Source: Deltaproteobacteria bacterium
GTDB taxonomy: Bacteria > UBA10199 > JACPAL01 > GCA-016699445
Length of the DNA stretch: 64,000 nucleotides
Direction of reading: 5' to 3'
Assembly (NCBI GenBank): GCA_016699445.1
Contig: CP064976.1
Span: forward strand, 186,001-250,000
Within the stretch, counting starts at the first letter, position 1, and the number at the start of each line of letters is the position of its first letter. The position numbers and the translations under genes were made by a program. Under the pieces are notes generated by a model. It saw only the letters and a list, made by a program, of their open reading frames with translations, did not search any database and had not been told where the DNA came from. This document shows positions 26,780 to 35,713 of the stretch, piece after piece.

Positions 26780-27598
26780 TTAATTTTGCGTCTTATGGTA
26801 TGCCGACATTGCTTCGGGCAATAAAGCTTCTAAGGATTTAGCACGGTCACAATTTGAAGGATGGGAAGCGTAGAGATCTGCATTATTTCCCTTTTTCTGA
26901 CAAGCACGGTACCACAGATCTACTGCAGCTTGAGGATTATAACCTGCTTTAGCTGCATACATGATTCCAATACGATCAGCTTCTGCTTCATTACTACGAC
27001 TATAGGCTGGAATATAAAGATTGATACCACTGACTATCGCTTGATTAAACGCATCCTGAACTAATCCTGCACCAGAAGCCCCTATCGCTGAAACAGCAAC
27101 CTGCCCTACGGCCATAAGAGTCATATTACGACTCATGGCTTTCGTCACATGACGTGCTGTTGCATGAGCTATCTCATGCCCCAAAACAGCTGCAAGCTCA
27201 TCATCACTCGACTTCTTCACTAGTCCCTTTTGCGGATCAAAAAGTCCACTATAGACCATTACCTTGCCGCCAGGAGCACACCAAGCATTGACGATGTCGA
27301 CATCTGCATAATGAGCTTCAAAAGGAAAGTTAGGATAATGGGAAACTGCTGCTATTCTTCGGGTCATCTCGCGAATTTTTCGGGTCATTACAGGGTCCGC
27401 AGCTTCATCCACCTTAGCATTCTTCTTACGCAATTCGCTCAACTGCCCTGCAATTACTTCCTCACCAAACTGAGGATCTTTTTCAATTCCGTACCAATTA
27501 TAAGTTGTTTTTCCTGTAATCGGGTCCTTAGAACAAGCCGCCATCATAAAAATGATGATAAAAGTAAGTGCTATATTCTTAGATATTTTTGAGTGCAT
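26780..27598 (-). CDS. M48-family metalloprotease lipoprotein
   Basis: 272 residues. The signal peptide ends in a lipobox (IIFMMAAC), so it is predicted to be a lipoprotein. Zinc-binding HEIAHATARH is at about residue 140, with the third ligand in NEAEADRIGIMYAAKAGY. The pattern matches periplasmic LoiP/YcaL-type M48 proteases that degrade misfolded outer-membrane proteins; cytoplasmic-membrane HtpX is unlikely because of the lipobox and lack of helices. Its start overlaps the 3' end of the thioredoxin-like gene by 20 bases. Confidence 0.9.
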   Translation of the reverse strand: MHSKISKNIALTFIIIFMMAACSKDPITGKTTYNWYGIEKDPQFGEEVIAGQLSELRKKNAKVDEAADPVMTRKIREMTRRIAAVSHYPNFPFEAHYADVDIVNAWCAPGGKVMVYSGLFDPQKGLVKKSSDDELAAVLGHEIAHATARHVTKAMSRNMTLMAVGQVAVSAIGASGAGLVQDAFNQAIVSGINLYIPAYSRSNEAEADRIGIMYAAKAGYNPQAAVDLWYRACQKKGNNADLYASHPSNCDRAKSLEALLPEAMSAYHKTQN

Positions 27599-28096
27599 TT
27601 TGAATTTCTCCTAAGATTTTAGGATCCATCCAATTCATGGACCCTATATATTTTTGAATTATTTTACCTTTACTATCGATTAAATAAGATTCTGGTAACT
27701 GATATGTTCCATACTGAGATGAAACCATTCCCTGAACATCAAGTAAAATAGGAAATGTCATGGGAAATTTTTTAACAAACGAATCTATTGCAGGCCAACC
27801 CTCTTCATCAACACTCACCGCTAAAATCTCAAAAGGCTTATCTTTCATGACTTGATTCAAAGCTTCTAGTGAAGGAATTTCCTGAACACAGGAAGGACAC
27901 CATGTGGCCCAGAAGTTAACCAAAACAACTTTTTTTCCAATATAACTTTCTAAAGAGACAAGACCTTTTTTGAGGGCAAATTAATAGTAGGCGCTTTGCT
28001 CCCCACACCAATCACATCCTCACTGTGATCATAGACAGCAAGTCCATACGCTATAATAGCTATAAGACTAATAAGAACTAGTAATTTAAATTTCAT
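27579..28096 (-). CDS. TlpA/ResA-type thiol-disulfide oxidoreductase (one frameshift)
   Basis: About 172 residues when joined. The start MKFKLLVLISLIAIIAYGLAV is a signal anchor. A SKAPTINLPSKKG-type entry strand leads into the thioredoxin fold with the active site ATWCPSC, then DEEGWPAIDSFVKKFPMTFPILLD and the cis-proline region YQLPESYLIDSKGKI. One A is missing in the run near 27970; adding it joins LPSKKG to LVSLESYIGKKVVLVNFWATW. It is likely periplasmic, reducing disulfides for cytochrome c assembly or similar work. It is paired with the M48 protease gene. Confidence 0.85.
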
Positions 28097-28099
28097 AAT

Positions 28100-28141
28100 T
28101 TAAAACCCCTGTACTCAAAGATGAGTGCCAGGGGTTTTAAT
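28100..28141 (-). terminator. Intrinsic terminator at the end of the ribosomal-protein superoperon
   Basis: A 12-bp perfect inverted repeat TTAAAACCCCTG / CAGGGGTTTTAA encloses an inner pair of ACTCA/TGAGT arms, about 22 bases after the rplQ stop. The T run on the minus strand is short, but both arms end in A/T tracts. It separates rplQ from the thioredoxin gene. Confidence 0.8.
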
Positions 28142-28162
28142 GATTTCACAAAAAATAACTAA

Positions 28163-28762
28163 CTATTTTTCTGTTTTTTTCTTTCTTCCAAAAAGACCTT
28201 TGATACCAGTCTTCTTTTCTTCTTTATCTTCTGTTTTTTTAGAAGTTTTTGAAGAGGCTTTCTTTTCAGCTTTTTCTTTAGTTGGCTTTTCTTTAGTCTT
28301 CTTTTCTTTAGCCTCTTTTTTCTCAGCTTTAGCTTTCCTTTTTGTTTCTTCTTCATGCTCATGATCGTGTTCCTGATCTTGAGCTTTTAATTTAGGAGCT
28401 GGAGGAACAAAACCTAAATATTCAATAGTAGCCATTTCAGCAGAATCACCACGACGGTGTGGGAATCTAAAAATTCGAGTATAACCACCAGCTCGATCTT
28501 TAAAACGCTCAGCTAATGTTGAAAACAACTTTCTCAATGACTCATCTGACATCACAAATGCAGCTGCTTGTCTTCGAGCATGAAGAGTGCCTTCTTTTGC
28601 CAGTGTTATCATTCTATCAGCAGTTCGTCTGAGTTCTTTGGCTTTTGGAAGAGTTGTCTCCACGCGCTCGTGAAGAATCAATGAAGTTACCATATTTCTC
28701 AGCAGAGCTCTGCGATGACCTGCACTACGACCTAATTTTCGATGATCAATTTGATGTCTCAT
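28163..28762 (-). CDS. rplQ: 50S ribosomal protein L17 with lysine-rich C-terminal extension
   Basis: 199 residues, whereas L17 is usually 115-130. The first 120 residues are ordinary L17: MRHQIDHRKLGRSAGHRRAL, LILHERVETTLPKAKELR, YTRIFRFPHRRGDSAEMA. After LGFVPPAPK comes an 80-residue tail made almost only of Lys, Glu, Ala, Ser and Thr, with a His/Glu patch (DQEHDHEHEEE) at its start and GLFGRKKK at its end. Last gene of the alpha operon, followed by a terminator. Confidence 0.95.
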   Translation of the reverse strand: MRHQIDHRKLGRSAGHRRALLRNMVTSLILHERVETTLPKAKELRRTADRMITLAKEGTLHARRQAAAFVMSDESLRKLFSTLAERFKDRAGGYTRIFRFPHRRGDSAEMATIEYLGFVPPAPKLKAQDQEHDHEHEEETKRKAKAEKKEAKEKKTKEKPTKEKAEKKASSKTSKKTEDKEEKKTGIKGLFGRKKKTEK

Positions 28763-28784
28763 AAATTACTCATGCACTTTCAGT

Positions 28785-29789
28785 CTATTCTGTTTCTAAT
28801 GGTTTTTCGTCTGTTGGCATAGTCCAGCCATCCAACTTCATACCCAGTCCAAGACCCATTTCAGCTAAGATTTCTTTAATTTCATTTAAAGACTTACGGC
28901 CAAAATTCTTTGTTCTAAGCATTTCAGCTTCTGTCTTAATGCAAAGCTCACCAATATATCTAATATTTGCATTTTGGAGGCAATTGGCGGATCGCACTGA
29001 CAATTCTAACTCTTCCACTTTTCTATTTAAATTTTCATTAAATGAAGGCTTATCTAATGAAATCTCTTCAAGAACTGGCTCTGGAATTTCTTCAAAATTA
29101 ATGAAGATTTGAAGCTGTTCTTTTAAAATTTTAGCGGCAAAAGCAACGGCATCTGAAGGTTCTACTGATCCATCAGTCCATAATTCCAATGTCAGCTTAT
29201 CATAATCAGTCATCTGTCCAACACGAGCATTGGTTACAGTGTAATTCACTTTTGTTACTGGAGAATGAATAGAATCAATAGCTAACATTCCAATAGGATC
29301 TTTTTCTGTCTTGTTTTTTTCTGAAGGCTTATAACCCTTATCCAATTTCACTTGGATTTCCATACTCAAATGACCATCTGAATTAAGAGTCGCAATATGT
29401 TGGTCAGGATTTAATATTGTAACATTTTCTCCTGTTACAATATCTTGAGCTATAACTTCTTTATCACCTTTGATATCAAGACGAATAGTATCTTGTTCTC
29501 CAGTGTGAAGCTTCAACCTCACCTGCTTTAAGTTCAAAATAATATCACTAACATCTTCCACGACTCCGGGAACCGTTCCAAACTCATGCAAAACGCCTTC
29601 AATTTTAACATTTGTGATTGCCGCACCTTGGAGAGATGAGAGAAGAATGCGTCTCAATGCATTTCCTAAAGTCTGACCAAACCCTCTTTCAAGAGGTCTT
29701 GCCACAAACTTTCCATACATATTAGTCGCGCTATCTTTTTCAAATTCAAGATATTTTGGCTTAATCAGATTTCGCCAGTTACGGTACAT
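28785..29789 (-). CDS. rpoA: DNA-directed RNA polymerase subunit alpha
   Basis: 334 residues. I chose the ATG at 29789 (MYRNWRNLIKPKYLEF) because it follows a perfect AGGAGG at seven bases; the open frame extends ten codons further. The N-terminal assembly domain carries GRFVARPLERGFGQTLGNALRR-like sequence (FVARPLERGFGQTL) and the C-terminal domain has LELSVRSANCLQNANIRYIG and GRKSLNEIKEIL, the UP-element and activator contact surface. Lies between rpsD and rplQ as in most bacteria. Confidence 0.97.
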   Translation of the reverse strand: MYRNWRNLIKPKYLEFEKDSATNMYGKFVARPLERGFGQTLGNALRRILLSSLQGAAITNVKIEGVLHEFGTVPGVVEDVSDIILNLKQVRLKLHTGEQDTIRLDIKGDKEVIAQDIVTGENVTILNPDQHIATLNSDGHLSMEIQVKLDKGYKPSEKNKTEKDPIGMLAIDSIHSPVTKVNYTVTNARVGQMTDYDKLTLELWTDGSVEPSDAVAFAAKILKEQLQIFINFEEIPEPVLEEISLDKPSFNENLNRKVEELELSVRSANCLQNANIRYIGELCIKTEAEMLRTKNFGRKSLNEIKEILAEMGLGLGMKLDGWTMPTDEKPLETE

Positions 29790-29821
29790 ATCAAATCCTC
29801 CTGTTAGGGCGAACGACACCC

Positions 29822-30457
29822 CTAGGTCATTGATTTTGAATAAAATTCAACAATCAACTGTTCTTGCATTGGCAACGTCAGCTCTTCTCTGGCAGGCAAA
29901 GTTTTTAAACGAGCGAGAAATGCGGGTTTATTAAGCTCAACCCAAGTAGGAACACCACGACGCTCAATCTCTTCTAAATTTTGCACTATCTTGGCATTTT
30001 GTCGGCTTTTTTCACAGACAACAACCTCATCTCCCGGATTTAAAAGATAGGAAGGAATAGTCACTTTTTTGTTATTCACCAAAAAATGACCATGAAGAAC
30101 AAACTGTCTAGCTTCCGCACGAGAAGAGCAAAAACCCATACGGTAAACCATATTATCAAGACGTTGCTCTAATTGCTGAAGAACCACTTCACCAGTGATA
30201 CCCTTTTTACGTGAGGCCTTTTGAAAGTTGATCCTAAACTGTTTTTCCAGCAGTCCATACAGACGTTTTACTTTTTGCTTTTCACGAAGACCAACACCAT
30301 ACCCAGATTGTTTTGTACGATTCTGGCCATGCTGACCAGGTGCGTAAGCTCTTCTCTCAATCGCACACTTTTCAGTATAACAACGCTGACCTTTTAAAAA
30401 TAGCTTTAACCCTTCACGTCTGCAAAGCCTACATGCTGAATCTAAATATCTTGCCAT
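29822..30457 (-). CDS. rpsD: 30S ribosomal protein S4
   Basis: 211 residues from the ATG at 30457 (MARYLDSACRLCRREG). It is the zinc (C+) form: CRLC near residue 9 plus CYTEKC near residue 31. The S4 RNA-binding domain is at LDNMVYRMGFCSSRAEARQF to LLNPGDEVVV. S4 nucleates 30S assembly and usually represses its own operon. Ribosome site GAGAAGGG lies a few bases upstream. Confidence 0.97.
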   Translation of the reverse strand: MARYLDSACRLCRREGLKLFLKGQRCYTEKCAIERRAYAPGQHGQNRTKQSGYGVGLREKQKVKRLYGLLEKQFRINFQKASRKKGITGEVVLQQLEQRLDNMVYRMGFCSSRAEARQFVLHGHFLVNNKKVTIPSYLLNPGDEVVVCEKSRQNAKIVQNLEEIERRGVPTWVELNKPAFLARLKTLPAREELTLPMQEQLIVEFYSKSMT

Positions 30458-30459
30458 AC

Positions 30460-30903
30460 TTACACCCTTCTCTTCTTGGATGGACGACAACCATTATGAG
30501 GAATGGGTGTTACGTCTTTAATTGATGAAACTCTTAAACCAGTTGAAGAAATTGCACGCAATGCCGATTCACGACCTGCGCCTGGCCCCTTAATAAAAAC
30601 AACCACAGCCTTCATCCCTTGATCAAGAGCTTTTCGAGAAGCTTCCTCAGCAGCTATTTGGGCTGCAAAAGGAGTGCTCTTTCTAGACCCCTTAAACCCC
30701 TTTGAACCTGATGAAGACCAAGAAACCACATTTCCCATAGGATCCGTGATCGTAATGATCGTGTTATTGAAGCTGGTATGAACATGAACCACCCCATTAG
30801 GGATATTCTTCTTACCTTTTTTCTTTTTTATTTTTTTATCTGCTTCAGCACCATCTACTGGAGCTGCAACAGCTTCTTTATTTTCTTCTACATTCTTTGG
30901 CAT
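30460..30903 (-). CDS. rpsK: 30S ribosomal protein S11 with extended N-terminus
   Basis: 147 residues. The conserved core is complete: GVVHVHTSFNNTIITITD, SSGSKGFKGSRKSTPFAAQ, GPGAGRESALRAI and the C-terminus PIPHNGCRPSKKRRV. The first 32 residues form a charged, low-complexity extension (PVDGAEADKKIKKKKGKK), longer than the usual ten to fifteen. The gap to rpsD is two bases. Confidence 0.96.
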   Translation of the reverse strand: MPKNVEENKEAVAAPVDGAEADKKIKKKKGKKNIPNGVVHVHTSFNNTIITITDPMGNVVSWSSSGSKGFKGSRKSTPFAAQIAAEEASRKALDQGMKAVVVFIKGPGAGRESALRAISSTGLRVSSIKDVTPIPHNGCRPSKKRRV

Positions 30904-30928
30904 AAGAGACCTCTAACTATATTAATGT

Positions 30929-31315
30929 CTATTTAGGTGCTGCAGCTTGTTTCTTACCGGCGATAGCAATTCTAGGACGACCCTTACGAGTACGCGCGTT
31001 TGTATGCGTTCTCTGACCACGGACCGGAAGATTTTGTCGATGACGACTCCCACGATAAGAACCTAAATCAATTAAACGCTTAATGTTTAATTGAATCTCT
31101 TTACGAAGATCACCTTCCACCTTGATATTCTGTTCCAATTCATCACGGATCTTAGCAACCTGCTGGTCATTCAGAGTCTCCGCTTTCACATTTGGATCAA
31201 TATTTGTTTTTTCGAGTATACGTTTCGCTGTTGCCAAACCAATCCCATAAATAGCGGTTAATGCAATTTCGATACGTTTCTTTCCTGGTAAATCAATACC
31301 ACTGAGACGAGCCAT
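30929..31315 (-). CDS. rpsM: 30S ribosomal protein S13
   Basis: 128 residues. MARLSGIDLPGKKRIEIALT, YGIGLATAKRIL and the C-terminal GQRTHTNARTRKGRPRIAIA are diagnostic. S13 sits in the 30S head and contacts the P-site tRNA and L5 bridge. A short Ala/Gln/Pro/Lys tail follows. Placed between rpmJ and rpsK. Confidence 0.97.
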   Translation of the reverse strand: MARLSGIDLPGKKRIEIALTAIYGIGLATAKRILEKTNIDPNVKAETLNDQQVAKIRDELEQNIKVEGDLRKEIQLNIKRLIDLGSYRGSRHRQNLPVRGQRTHTNARTRKGRPRIAIAGKKQAAAPK

Positions 31316-31318
31316 TTC

Positions 31319-31432
31319 TTACCCCTGCTTTTGTTTATGCTTTGGATTTTCGCAAATCACCAAAACATTGCCACGACGGCGAATGATTTTACATTTATTA
31401 CAAATTTGTTTTACAGATGATCTAATCTTCAT
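31319..31432 (-). CDS. rpmJ: 50S ribosomal protein L36
   Basis: 37 residues starting MKIRSSVKQICNKCKIIRRR. It is the zinc form: C-x2-C, then C and H in VICENPKHKQKQG. Too short for most ORF callers, but complete, with an AAAGGTTGTT region upstream of the ATG, and in the classical place between infA and rpsM. Confidence 0.96.
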   Translation of the reverse strand: MKIRSSVKQICNKCKIIRRRGNVLVICENPKHKQKQG

Positions 31433-31449
31433 AACAACCTTTCTAACTT

Positions 31450-31668
31450 CTATTTAGCTCTAAAAATAATTCTTCCTCGGGTTAAATCATAAGCTGAAAT
31501 TTCAACCTTAACCTTATCCCCTGGTAAAATCTTAATATAATGCATGCGCATTTTTCCTGAAATATGCGCCAAAACTACATGCCCATTATCAAGCTTAACT
31601 CTAAACATCGCATTGGGCAGCGGCTCAATAACTGTACCCTCCACCTCAATCACGTCTTCTTTTGCCAT
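31450..31668 (-). CDS. infA: Translation initiation factor IF-1
   Basis: 72 residues from the ATG at 31668 (MAKEDVIEVEGTVIEPL). The OB fold is clear: FRVKLDNGHVVLAHISGKMRM, ILPGDKVKVEISAYDLTRGR and IIFRAK. IF-1 blocks the 30S A site during initiation. A GTG two codons upstream is less likely. Confidence 0.97.
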   Translation of the reverse strand: MAKEDVIEVEGTVIEPLPNAMFRVKLDNGHVVLAHISGKMRMHYIKILPGDKVKVEISAYDLTRGRIIFRAK

Positions 31669-31698
31669 AATCACCGATATCTTCAGTTAGCTGAAGAG

Positions 31699-32448
31699 TT
31701 AAAGTTTACTTAAAATCTCATACCCATTTTCAGTTAAAGCTATTGTATGCTCAAAATGGGCGGACCGCTTACCATCAAGAGTTACAGCTGTCCAGCCATC
31801 TTCTAAAATTTTTACTTCTTTAACACCTACATTTACCATAGGTTCTATCGCTAGAACCATTCCTGCCGTAAGTCTGATACCTGTATTCGGATTTCCGAAA
31901 TTAGGGACCTGTGGGTCTTCATGCAAACTGCGACCTATACCATGACCGACAAACTCTCTAACGACTGAAAAGCCGTTGGACTCAGCATGACTTTGAACAG
32001 CCCAAGAAATATCATGCAAACGCTTACCAACAACCATCTGTTCAATGCCTTTTTCTAGCGATTCACGAGTTACTCGCAAGAGCTTTTCAGATTCTGCATC
32101 TACCTTACGTACTGGCAGAGTTTTGGCTGAATCACCATAAAAGCCATCAATAATCACTCCACAATCAATGCCTATAATATCACCTTCTTTGAGCACTTTT
32201 TTCGTAGAGGGAATGCCATGTACCACTTCCTCATTCACTGACAAGCATAAAACAGCAGGAAAACCACGATATCCTTTAAAAGCTGGTTTAGAGCCCTTTT
32301 CCTTCACAATTTCAGCAGCTCTTCTATCAAGATCATATGTAGTAACTCCTGGAACTACCATGGGAGTTATACCTTCTATGACTTCAGCAACAACCCTAGA
32401 AGCTTTACGGATCTTTTGGATCTCATCAGGAGACTTCAGAATAATCAT
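31699..32448 (-). CDS. map: Methionine aminopeptidase, type I
   Basis: 249 residues. The metal ligands are all visible: two Asp in GIDCGVIIDGFYGDSA, His in VGHGIGRSLHEDPQVPN, and Glu in LAIEPMVNVG and HFEHTIALTENG. It removes the initiator methionine from new proteins. Overlaps adk by four bases (ATGA), as often in the secY-adk-map order. Confidence 0.97.
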   Translation of the reverse strand: MIILKSPDEIQKIRKASRVVAEVIEGITPMVVPGVTTYDLDRRAAEIVKEKGSKPAFKGYRGFPAVLCLSVNEEVVHGIPSTKKVLKEGDIIGIDCGVIIDGFYGDSAKTLPVRKVDAESEKLLRVTRESLEKGIEQMVVGKRLHDISWAVQSHAESNGFSVVREFVGHGIGRSLHEDPQVPNFGNPNTGIRLTAGMVLAIEPMVNVGVKEVKILEDGWTAVTLDGKRSAHFEHTIALTENGYEILSKL

Positions 32449-33083
32449 TGAACTGCCTTCAAGACATTTTGGAAGATATCATTGATCGAACCACGACCAA
32501 CAATAGATTTCAAAAGAGCTTTATCTTGATAATAACCTACCAAGGGTTTTGTTTGCTGCCGATACACTTCCAACCTTTTTCGTATAACAGATTCCTTATC
32601 GTCATCACGCTGAATAAGTTGCGCGCCACATCGATCACAAACCTCTTTTTTTGAAGGTTTAAAATCAATGTGAAAATTTTCCTGGCAAGCACTACACTGT
32701 CTTCGGCCAGACAAACGCTTTACAACTTCTTCAGAATCAACTTCCAAATCTAAAACATGGTCAACAATAGCACCTACATCTTTTAGAGTTTTCTCAAGCG
32801 CTTCCGCTTGAGGAAGGGTCCTAGGAAAGCCATCTAAAATAAATCCATTTTGACAATCTTCTTTTTCCAAACGCTCACGAATCATTGCTATCACAAGCTC
32901 ATCAGGAACCAACTGACCTGCAGACATAAATTTTTCAGCTTCAATTCCCAAACTTGTCTTTTGCTGTTTTGCAGCTCTCAACAAATCCCCTGTTGACACT
33001 TGAGGAACACCTAATTTTTCTGCCAGCATTTTCGCTTGGGTACCTTTTCCAGCACCTGGAGGACCAAGAAAAATCAAGTTCAT
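32445..33083 (-). CDS. adk: Adenylate kinase with zinc-binding LID
   Basis: 212 residues. P-loop GPPGAGKGTQA at the start, NMP site STGDLLRA, LDGFPRTLPQAEAL and the LID domain LSGRRQCSACQENFHIDF to CDRCG with four cysteines for structural zinc. It balances ATP, ADP and AMP. It overlaps the secY stop by one base. Confidence 0.97.
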   Translation of the reverse strand: MNLIFLGPPGAGKGTQAKMLAEKLGVPQVSTGDLLRAAKQQKTSLGIEAEKFMSAGQLVPDELVIAMIRERLEKEDCQNGFILDGFPRTLPQAEALEKTLKDVGAIVDHVLDLEVDSEEVVKRLSGRRQCSACQENFHIDFKPSKKEVCDRCGAQLIQRDDDKESVIRKRLEVYRQQTKPLVGYYQDKALLKSIVGRGSINDIFQNVLKAVQ

Positions 33084-34384
33084 TACTTTCTCCCACGGAA
33101 TCGACCACCAGAATCAGACATAAGTCCTTCATAGTTTCTGGCCATTAAATGCGATTCAATTTGAGCTAACGTATCCATCGCAACACCAACAACAATCAAC
33201 ACTGAAGTCCCACCAAATGTGGAAGCCAAAGTAGAAGGTATTCCAAATTGTGAAATCAAAAGTTCAGGAATTACACAAACACCTGCAATATAGAGTGCAC
33301 CACCCAAAGTCAGCTTGGAAACAATACGATCAATAAAGTCTGACGTATTTTGACCAGGACGAATACCAGGAATAAATCCACCATGTTTTCTGACATTCTC
33401 TGCAACATCGACGGGGTTAAAACTTACAGCTGTATAAAAGTAAGCAAAAAATATGATGAGACTAACATATAACGCCGTATGCAGCCATCCACTACTCAAA
33501 GCAGAAGCAATCGATTGAACTTTAGCATTATGACTAAACTGAGCTACAGTTGCTGGAAATAATATTAAAGAAGAAGCAAAAATAGGAGGAATGACCCCTG
33601 CTGAGTTTAATTTTAATGGCAAATGAGTAGTTTGACCACCGTACATTTTCCGACCTACAACTCTTTTGGCATATTGAATAGGGATTTTACGGTGGCTTCT
33701 TTCAAAGAAAATAATCACTGAAACCAAAGCAAAGATAAAAGCCAACAATATTAAAAAGCCAAAAAGTCCTGAAAATTGTTCTTTAGTTGCCCAAGCATCT
33801 CTCAACCCTTGAGGAATACGAGTCACAATTCCAGAAAAAATAATCAGGGAAATTCCGTTTCCAATGCCACGCTCTGTAATCTGTTCGCCCAGCCACATGA
33901 TAAAAGCTGTACCTGCAGCTAAAGTGAACATCGTCCTCAAGAAAAAGCTAATGCCACCCACATCAGACAATAAAACACCTTGCTGCTCAAGACCATAACT
34001 GATTCCAAAGCCTTGCACCAGAGAAAGGACAACTGTCCCATAGCGAGTATACTGTGTAATTTTCTTACGACCTTCCTCACCTTCTTTTGAAAGTCTTTCT
34101 AATGTTGGAACAACTACAGTTAGTAACTGAAGAATGATAGAGGCACTAATGTAGGGCATAATCCCTAAAGCAAAAACAGAAAATCTTTCCAAAGCACCAC
34201 CTGAAAACAGATTAAATATATCAAACACTGTTCCGCGCGTTACTATTTTTTGAAGAGCATCTACATCAACTCCAGGTGCAGGGACAAACACCCCTACCCT
34301 ATAAATTGCAATCATAAGGAGTGTAAAAAAAATTCTTTTTCTTAATTCTGGCAATTTCGCAATATTAACGACTGGAGATGTCAT
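33083..34384 (-). CDS. secY: Protein translocase subunit SecY
   Basis: 433-residue channel of the Sec translocon with ten transmembrane helices. Recognisable are the plug region FNLFSGGALERFSVFALGIM, the first gate PYISASIILQLLT, the basic loop SHRKIPIQYAKRVVG and the final AQIESHLMARNYEG. Follows rplO. Confidence 0.97.
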   Translation of the reverse strand: MTSPVVNIAKLPELRKRIFFTLLMIAIYRVGVFVPAPGVDVDALQKIVTRGTVFDIFNLFSGGALERFSVFALGIMPYISASIILQLLTVVVPTLERLSKEGEEGRKKITQYTRYGTVVLSLVQGFGISYGLEQQGVLLSDVGGISFFLRTMFTLAAGTAFIMWLGEQITERGIGNGISLIIFSGIVTRIPQGLRDAWATKEQFSGLFGFLILLAFIFALVSVIIFFERSHRKIPIQYAKRVVGRKMYGGQTTHLPLKLNSAGVIPPIFASSLILFPATVAQFSHNAKVQSIASALSSGWLHTALYVSLIIFFAYFYTAVSFNPVDVAENVRKHGGFIPGIRPGQNTSDFIDRIVSKLTLGGALYIAGVCVIPELLISQFGIPSTLASTFGGTSVLIVVGVAMDTLAQIESHLMARNYEGLMSDSGGRFRGRK

Positions 34385-34401
34385 GTGTTGTCTTGTGTAA
34401 A

Positions 34402-34857
34402 CTAAGCTTGAGCTGCTGTTGAAACTTCTACCTTACCACCGGCGGCTTCGATTTTTTTCTTAGCTGTTTCTGAAATTTTAGTAACCTTAATGGTTAACGG
34501 GACCTTAACATCACCATTTCCCAAGACCTTCACACCAGAATTCAACTTCTTAATAAAGCCATTCTGTTTCAAATAAGTTTCATCAACAATTGTTGAGCCT
34601 GGAATAGATTCCAAATCTCCTATGTTAATGACTGTATATTCTCTACGAAAGGGATTCGTAAAACCAAATTTTGGCAATCGTCTTGATAGAGGCATCTGAC
34701 CACCTTCAAAACCTCTTTTATGATAACCACCCGCTCGAGCTTTTTGCCCTTTATGACCCTTTGTGGAAGTTCCACCATGACCAGAGCCTTCACCACGACC
34801 TAAACGTTTTCTTTTTTTTCTGGCACCTTTTGGTGCTATCAATGAACCTAAATTCAT
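34402..34857 (-). CDS. rplO: 50S ribosomal protein L15
   Basis: 151 residues. The glycine/arginine-rich N-terminus RLGRGEGSGHGGTSTKGHKG and GFEGGQMPLSRRLPKFGF are diagnostic. It follows rpsE by eight bases, where rpmD (L30) would normally stand. Confidence 0.97.
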   Translation of the reverse strand: MNLGSLIAPKGARKKRKRLGRGEGSGHGGTSTKGHKGQKARAGGYHKRGFEGGQMPLSRRLPKFGFTNPFRREYTVINIGDLESIPGSTIVDETYLKQNGFIKKLNSGVKVLGNGDVKVPLTIKVTKISETAKKKIEAAGGKVEVSTAAQA

Positions 34858-34865
34858 AAAGTTAC

Positions 34866-35339
34866 CTAATTTACCTTCCGTAAACGTTCATAATCTTCAC
34901 GGCTTTTTAATTGCGTAAGAGCATTAATCGTTGCCTTGACTACATTGTGAGGATTGCTTGTTCCTAATGACTTAGTCAAAATGTTATGAATTCCTGCAGA
35001 TTCCACAACAGCACGAACACCACCACCTGCAATTACCCCTGTCCCTTCACTTGCAGGTTTCATTAAAACTACAGCAGCTCCGTAATGACCTACTACTTCA
35101 TGAGGAATAGTTCCCTGATTAATTGGAACAGAAACCAAATTTTTGCGCGCCTGTTCCGAAGCTTTGCGAATAGCATCCGGAACTTCTTTTGCTTTACCAA
35201 GACCAATACCTACTTGGCCATCTGAGTTGCCGCAAACCACAAGGGCTGAAAAACTAAAGCGTCTTCCACCTTTAACGACTTTGGCAACTCTAGATACGTG
35301 TACGATTCTTTCTGGAAATTGTGTTTGATTTTCTTGCAT
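34866..35339 (-). CDS. rpsE: 30S ribosomal protein S5
   Basis: 157 residues. The dsRNA-binding N-domain VVKGGRRFSFSALVVCGNSDG and the C-domain ASEGTGVIAGGGVRAVVESAG, ILTKSLGTSNPHNVVKAT are clear. S5 is an accuracy protein near the decoding site. No mutation typical of ribosomal ambiguity or spectinomycin resistance was looked for beyond the normal-looking loop around residue 20. Confidence 0.97.
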   Translation of the reverse strand: MQENQTQFPERIVHVSRVAKVVKGGRRFSFSALVVCGNSDGQVGIGLGKAKEVPDAIRKASEQARKNLVSVPINQGTIPHEVVGHYGAAVVLMKPASEGTGVIAGGGVRAVVESAGIHNILTKSLGTSNPHNVVKATINALTQLKSREDYERLRKVN

Positions 35340-35351
35340 GTGTTTCCTCAG

Positions 35352-35711
35352 TTAAAACTTAAGCCCACCTTCACGAGCTCCTTCAGCAAATGCTTTAATG
35401 CGACCGTGGTACAAAAAGCCTCCCCGATCAAAAACGACTTGTTCAATTTTCTTTCCAATAGCTTTTTCAGCTACAAGCTTTCCAAGCTCCTTAGCACCCT
35501 TTACATTTCCAGCATCTTTTTTATTAGCAAAGTCCTTAGCTATTGTAGACACACTCAAAAGTGTTTTTCCCTGCTCATCATCAATTAACTGTGCATAAAA
35601 ATGATTAATGCTCCTAAAAACTGAAAGTCTAGGACGCCCAGATCCACCATTAATTTTCTTACGAATACGCTCTTTACGATACTCTCTAGATTTTTTCTTA
35701 GTGTGCGACAT
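35352..35711 (-). CDS. rplR: 50S ribosomal protein L18
   Basis: 119 residues. Arg/Lys-rich start (KSREYRKERIRKKINGG), RPRLSVFRSINHFYAQLIDD and the C-terminus DRGGFLYHGRIKAFAEGARE are diagnostic. Binds 5S rRNA with L5. Confidence 0.97.
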   Translation of the reverse strand: MSHTKKKSREYRKERIRKKINGGSGRPRLSVFRSINHFYAQLIDDEQGKTLLSVSTIAKDFANKKDAGNVKGAKELGKLVAEKAIGKKIEQVVFDRGGFLYHGRIKAFAEGAREGGLKF

Positions 35712-35713
35712 AA

